NCBI GenBank assembly: GCA_016801885.1
Contig: CM028889.1
Span: 18,246,501 to 18,310,500 of the forward strand
Length of the DNA: 64,000 nucleotides
Direction: 5' to 3'
DNA from: Toxotes chatareus
Lineage: Eukaryota; Chordata; Actinopteri; Toxotidae
Part shown: piece by piece, positions 58,297 through 64,000 of the stretch
How the letters are laid out: every line of letters begins with the position of its first letter
Numbering within the stretch: position 1 is the stretch's first letter
Notes under the pieces: model-generated
Told to the model about the DNA's origin: nothing
Seen by the model: only the letters and a program-made list of their open reading frames with translations
Databases searched by the model: none
Position numbers and translations under genes: made by a program

Positions 58297-60999
58297 GCCG
58301 TGCATGTGTGGCAAGGGAATCATCTGGTCTTACTTTATTTTCATTATACACTTTTCTCCTCAAGATCATTCAATTTATTCAGCTATTCAATTACTATGAT
58401 TGTTGGTATCGAGACCTTTTAGCTTCCCTGGAAAACAGTGCAGATAAAAATGCTCTTAACTTGTCAGCAAAGGGCAAGACAATTAGAATAATTGACGGAT
58501 GCAAAATGCAGAAAGAGAAATGAAGTGAGCGCGAACATCTGGTTCAGTGGGAGAAAATGAACGGCAAAATAATCCGCATCTGGGTCTACTGAGATTTTTT
58601 CAAGAAATATTTATACTGCACACAATGAAGGATGAAATGACATTTTTAAAAAAATGCACAAATATGTGAAATATTAATATATTTTAATACTGACATGAAG
58701 GAATCCAGTTGTTTACTGCCAGGCCAGCAGTTCTGGGCGTAAAAATAAAACTTGCACTAATAATGGCACATTATTTTCTATTATTAAATAATGCACTTAA
58801 ATGCAAGGAAGAAAAGAAAGATTAGGAAAAAAATATTTATAGGCTAAAAAATATTTATCAAATAATTATAATGCATAGACTGAGAGAGGCGAGATGACTG
58901 ATCTTTGTATGAGGTGCCACTGCAAGAGAAAAAAAATAAAAGCAGAGGAAGCAGCTCGGGCAATAACTCAAGCAGAGGGCGACTCCTTTGCCACCGCCGT
59001 TGACCCAGCCACCTCTAATTAGATCTAATATTTCAGTGGACGAGTTCATTGACATCTGCGATTCACAGATCCATCTTACAGAGCAGGGAGTCAGAAATAC
59101 CGAACCACGTCCATCCACACGAGTTGAGCAAGCCTGGTGTGAACTATAATCCAGGTGTGTGTCGCCCTGCACCACTCACACCGTAACACCGCAGCTCACG
59201 CAGCAGGCCTGGATTATAACTAGCCGAAACATCAAACACGGCATTGACTGGATTTATTTATTTATTTTAAGTGTGTAAATACAAATGGATTGATGTATCA
59301 TCCTACTGCACACGTCACCAGCACACAAGAAAATTAAATATCAAATGTGCACGAAAGCAAATGCAACTCACACAAACACTGCAAAACTGATGTTAATCCC
59401 ACTTTCAATTTGTGTGCAAATGGCTGGAAAACAGCGCTTAGAATTCACCACAAATGCTGGGAAAAATAAAAGGAAAATGCATTATAGCTCAGAGACATCA
59501 CTTCAGGGAAGGTGCATGTTTCAGAAAACTGTAAATCTCCTCTGTCCTTTGAAAGATGAAAATACAGCATCAGCGTGCAGACCTACCTAATCACGGCAGC
59601 CCGCCGGTGATTTTGAGGCAGTCTGTCTCCTCTCGCCTCCTCCTCTTCCTCCTCCTCCTCCTCCTCTTCTTCTTCATCTCCTCCATGCCGCTGAGGTTTG
59701 TCTCAGCAGGATGAACCTGTGCGTGCAGAGAAACAGCGGCAAGTCAGTCCACACTTTCTCTGGCATCCGCTGACAAAAACATTAGACAGCAGTGGCACCG
59801 TGTCCCTAACCATTTGGTCCGAAAGCAGGAGAGGAACAGAGAGAGGGAGAGAGGCGGAAAGCGAGGGGGAAACCTTAGGAGAGAGCACGGAGGAGAAAAT
59901 TAAATTGCACTTGGGGGGCAAATTCTATTAGGGAATAGTTATTGTCTCCTGACAGCTCCTGTCCATTTGGGTAATTAGTAGAAGAGATTGGTTGAACAAA
60001 CGAAAGCTATTCCCGTCAGAAATGATATTTTCCAATTCCCTGATTGAACCTGACCCTGTCGAGCTAAGACGAGGCGGTAATAGGCTCATTTGACTCAAAT
60101 AACTAGTACCACAGTTCAGCCAAGAGTCCCTGATAAAAGACTTAGATTCAGATTTACAAATAACCCTATGGAGGTGCGTTATTTCACAGGAAAAGGCTGC
60201 ACTCATTTATTATTATTATTATTATCAGAGCTGCAAGAAAACTAAAATAATGTCTGGACTGGCAAAGATATAAGTCAAGTAAATTATCCAATTTAATTCT
60301 TAAATTCTGTGATTCACTGACACCTGCTCAAGGTACAGACCCTCATGAAACTGACCTTGCCTGGAAAGCAGATTAATGAATGACTGAAAAAAAGTAGGGA
60401 TGATGGGTCATGGGTCTCTGTAGCCACCAGTTCAAATGTTAGTGGTGTTTATTTCTGTGGATCCCTCTGACAATGATGTCGATAAAAAAAAAAAAAAAAA
60501 CAGATTTGGCACTGAAAACAATTAATATAATTTAATTAACTCTTAAGCAAAATTAGTTGAGGGACTCCCAAAGGAAACCTTGATTTTGAAAGTGTAGCCC
60601 AGCTAATTCAGTTTAATCTACAGTCAAATTTGGGTTCTATTAAAAGTTACCTGACTTTTTTTTACCATAAAATGAAACAAAAGTAAACTGTTGTTAAAGT
60701 GTTTGTTTATGCACTGTATTTTCCTATTTACATTTAAGAGAAGGATTAGAATCAAATGACCCAAAGCCCCCCCTTTTTTATTATAAACAAACGACACCAA
60801 ATAAAAACTTATCAAAGCATCTTTCACTGCCTGAGGATTTCTGTGTAAAGTGAGGAGTGAATCTTCCCAGTTCAGTGACAGGAGCAGTGTCAGCTGAGTG
60901 AATTAAAACAATGTGACTGACAAGTGTTGGATCTTCTCCAACTTCATTACCCAAACGCTTCCTGTAAGCTATATACACTAACTCTGAAGGAGGGGGTGA

Positions 61000-61155
61000 G
61001 ACCAGACCAGACCAGACCAGACCAGAGCAAAACAGAACAGAACAGAAAAGAACAGAACAGGACAGAACAGAACAGAACAGAACAAAAAACAAAACAAGGC
61101 AGGACAGGACAGGACAAAACAAAAAACAAAACAAGACAGAACAGAACAGAACAGA
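61000..61155 (+). repeat. diverged pentanucleotide array (ACCAG to ACAGA/ACAAA)
   Basis: An array of 5-bp units. The left part is ACCAG repeated, the middle AACAG, and the right part alternates AGGAC and AACAA variants. It is strongly strand-asymmetric (almost no T on the plus strand), so its complement gives false Val/Leu/Phe/Cys-rich frames. Confidence 0.95.
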
Positions 61156-62489
61156 GGAAAGAAAGGTCAGGGTTGTGCTGAAATTAAAATAGTGCAGCTG
61201 AGCATAATATCAGGGCCTAAATGTGGCTGATAGTAGGAGGTTATTGATTGTGTGGGTTTCCCCTCCTGTTCACGCTTCTGCACCACTCTTCACTGGGCAC
61301 AGATGAACTGCAAGGACTTCCAGCTGGCTAAAATCTCCTCCTGCTCCCTTTGGTACGAACAGTAGTCCAACACACAGAGGGTGAGATGAGATGTTTGGGA
61401 GATCAGCAGATGAGCGACCACATGAAAGGGGGAGGGACCGCAGCAGTAAAATGAGATGGATCTGACCCTACTTGACTCCTGCCTCTAAAAGGCTGAATGT
61501 TTAAAACCGAAAGGGGACCTAGCTTAGTTTGGATATGATATATTCCAGTACCATATATTAACCTTTTTTTCATAATTTATTCACCCCCCACACCCCCTTC
61601 TCCCTCTATCCACAGCAGGAAGCTTTATAGTATTATTAAAGTCAGAAAGAGAGATGACAGAAAAATGCATCAAGCCCCTCCTGCATTTTAATATCAATAC
61701 TGGAGGGGTAATAAACATCGAGGCAGAGAGCACGCAGGAGAGGAGCGACTATAAAACCCTACAATGTCTAATTTATGGAAGACAACAACAGGGCAGCAAG
61801 GTGAGGTTTTTACCCTTCAGTCTATGCTTTCATAACACAACAGTGTGCAACATTTATTTTCGACAACAATCAGCACAGACACAAAAAAAAAAAGTTTAGA
61901 AGAAAGTAATCAGGCTTTGAGGCATTTGAGCAGCAGAAATGTTGCACGTTGTACCCGAGGAATGATGGTAAAGTGATGACAGAAAATGTTTCTAGCTGAA
62001 GGGAGTTTAAAGGGAAGCATGAGCTTAGCAGCGGAGACAAAACAATCCCTCAAGGTCCTTTTATTAGCTGTTCTGGAGCTCTCAGTCATTTCACTTGATC
62101 TTCATCATGAATTGTACATGTTCAAATTTGTATTAATTTCACAGCACTTTAAGGGCTTCTTGTCCATGTTGGGTTAAAGGTTTGGCTTCAAAGTTCATTC
62201 CTAACCTCTGACAGGAACTGACAAGAGCATGAGTTATGATGGAAACACTAACTGTAAGACAGCAGTTTGCAGCTCCCCCAGTGTAGAGAACTGGGTGCCT
62301 AAAGTTTCTTCACTGTGTAGATGTGCAGCTGAGATCAGTTGCTGTCTTTGTTTGTTTTTGTTTCAGTTATAATTACTGTATTTGATGCTTGTATGTTGTG
62401 TTTTTGTATATGATAAATATCCCTGTTTGCTTCCTTGTTAACAGTAAGATAAGAAGATAAACACCCCCATCATGTCTGTCTGTTAAATG

Positions 62490-62560
62490 TGAAGCTGCAG
62501 CCGGGAGGCAATTAGCTTAGCTTAGCACGAGTTGTGGTGACTTCCTGGAGGAACATCCAC
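62490..62560 (+). repeat. possible relic of a common fish repeat
   Basis: AAGCTGCAGCCGGGAGGCAA followed by TTAGCTTAGCTTAGCA resembles the 'gccagcagccggttagcttagcttagcat' segment of a widespread fish repeat. Only this short part is recognisable. Confidence 0.4.
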
Positions 62561-64000
62561 CATTTTGTCAGATCTGTAACCAAGCAAATACTGACAAAGG
62601 TTTTTTATCTACTCCACAGGTGTTTTACCACCTTTAAGTTACAGTTGGGCTGTCTATTTATGTATTTTACCATGCATATTTTCACTTGAATAATTACTGT
62701 GGTATTCTTTTTTATTCATTCTGTCCTTGCTGTGTTTCCTCCCTTCATGGGAGACAATTTAACTAGTTTGACAGTTCCACAAAATCCTTTTTGGTTAATG
62801 CACTCTTTCACTTTTATGTTACTATTAATCTTGCTTGCTTGTAGTATTTTTTCTTTTTATTATTTGTAATTACTATCAATATCCAATAAAAACCTAACCT
62901 TTACTGGCAGTGTGTTTAGCTTGCTGTCCACTGACATGAATCCTGAGGACAGAGGAGTGGTCAAAAACCTTACTAACACCCTTTATGTACATTTTTTTCC
63001 CTTATCTAATTTATCACCAGTCTGTCTAGATGCCTCAAGTTTAACAGATAACTTCTTACCTAGTTTTCTGTTGTCCTATATCCCATCCGATCAACAAATC
63101 TGAACAACCCTCAAATTAAATTCCTTGTGTTTAAACTTAATAAAAACAAAACTGATTTAGCTCTGAATGTGTCTTGGTTTAGATTTGAAGCCTGTGTCCT
63201 CAGTGTGAACCACTCACCTAGGCCCTGGCAAAGCTGCAGACAGATATTACATTTGCTGCCAACTTCCTCATTAACCATCATTAGTCTGAACCAGCAAAAC
63301 ACTTGCAGCTCACTGAGGCTCAAGGCACCTGATAAAGGGTTTCTGTAGAGTGAGGAGCACGAAGCATTGCCGACGCCAATCCAATAACACACACAGGTAA
63401 ACATTTAAACAGATTAACAGATCAGATGTGTGGTAGAAAAGTACTTAACCCAAAGGACAGGTATGGATTTAAAGAAAAATATGAATGCATTTCACTTTAT
63501 CTCTGTAATCCCTGTCTCCAATTTCAGCTGAGGTAAACAAAAAACAGCAGTGAGCAAGATGCCAGATACGACGAAACAAATGGTTAACAAACACACGTAG
63601 AAGTTTGAGAAGGGCACATAATTCCTCCTTTAGTGTGACACTTTCCCAACAAAAAAAAACAGCCCACCCTGATATTAAAATTTGTTTTATGATATATTGG
63701 ATAATATCTGAAAAAGGAATAAATAACATACAGAAGCATCCCTGTGACAAACTGTGCTTTTCTCAATCCATTCTGGGAATCATAGTGTCATTGAGGGTCT
63801 AATTCAAAGTATCTGAGAGTTTGATTAAGTCACACAACCACAGCTGCTCAGGCTTGATGCCCCTCTGCTTTAATGTAGGGCTATTAATCAACCTATTGTG
63901 TGTGTGTGTCTGTGTGTGCACGCATGAGTGTGTATGTTAGAGGGAATCGACTGCCTTAACTCAACTTTTCCAGCATCAAAGCCTGTCATACTGCTGATGC

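Larger units (their letters stand above)
56741..64000. other. lhx4 upstream flank, no gene seen
   Basis: 7.3 kb without a supportable gene. It contains CA repeats (57600-57621), a CCAT array (58237-58296), a pyrimidine-rich CCT/CTT tract (59634-59682), and a diverged pentanucleotide array (61000-61155). A possible old repeat lies near 62490-62560, with GT-rich sequence at 63897-63940. Repeat-poor islands at about 58975-59235 and 59930-60200 may be lhx4 enhancers. Confidence 0.75.

Noticed and set aside
61000..61155. CRISPR-like repeat array
   Set aside because: Units are 5 bp with no spacers, in a vertebrate genome; a simple tandem repeat.

Overview
This window is nuclear DNA from a ray-finned fish, probably a percomorph teleost. 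The evidence is vertebrate spliced genes with GT-AG introns and mammal-like exon phases, abundant (CA)n/(GT)n microsatellites, and several short interspersed repeat families that I associate with teleost genomes. Three protein-coding genes can be reconstructed exon by exon. No bacterial, phage or CRISPR-type system is present, and I found no clearly novel coding system.

Layout. (1) Positions 1-10450, minus strand: the 5' part of xpr1 (phosphate exporter). Only coding exons 1 (10382-10450) and 2 (4110-4161) are inside; the rest of the gene lies beyond the left edge. (2) Positions 10451-12519: a GC-rich, head-to-head promoter interval shared by xpr1 and acbd6. (3) Positions 12520-38607, plus strand: complete acbd6 (acyl-CoA-binding domain plus two ankyrin repeats), eight coding exons, 299 codons plus stop, with a 13.4-kb intron 6 and a 31-nt exon 7. 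(4) Positions 38608-47275: intergenic or UTR sequence holding a hAT-like MITE with a near-perfect 8-bp target-site duplication and a ~1.1-kb interspersed repeat. (5) Positions 47276-56182, minus strand: complete lhx4 (LIM-homeodomain transcription factor), six coding exons, 389 codons plus stop. (6) Positions 56183-64000: lhx4 promoter and upstream noncoding DNA with candidate regulatory islands and simple repeats.

The order and orientation (xpr1 and acbd6 divergent, acbd6 and lhx4 tail to tail) match the human 1q25 block LHX4-ACBD6-XPR1 as I remember it, so this is old conserved synteny. The three proteins share no pathway: phosphate export, acyl-CoA and N-myristoylation support, and pituitary and motor-neuron specification. 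A plausible reason for the linkage is that lhx4 regulatory elements sit in neighbouring introns and flanks. Several AT-balanced, low-repeat islands with homeodomain-type TAATTA motifs fit this idea, but it is inference and needs alignment. All other open reading frames over 60 codons look like chance frames or low-complexity translations.
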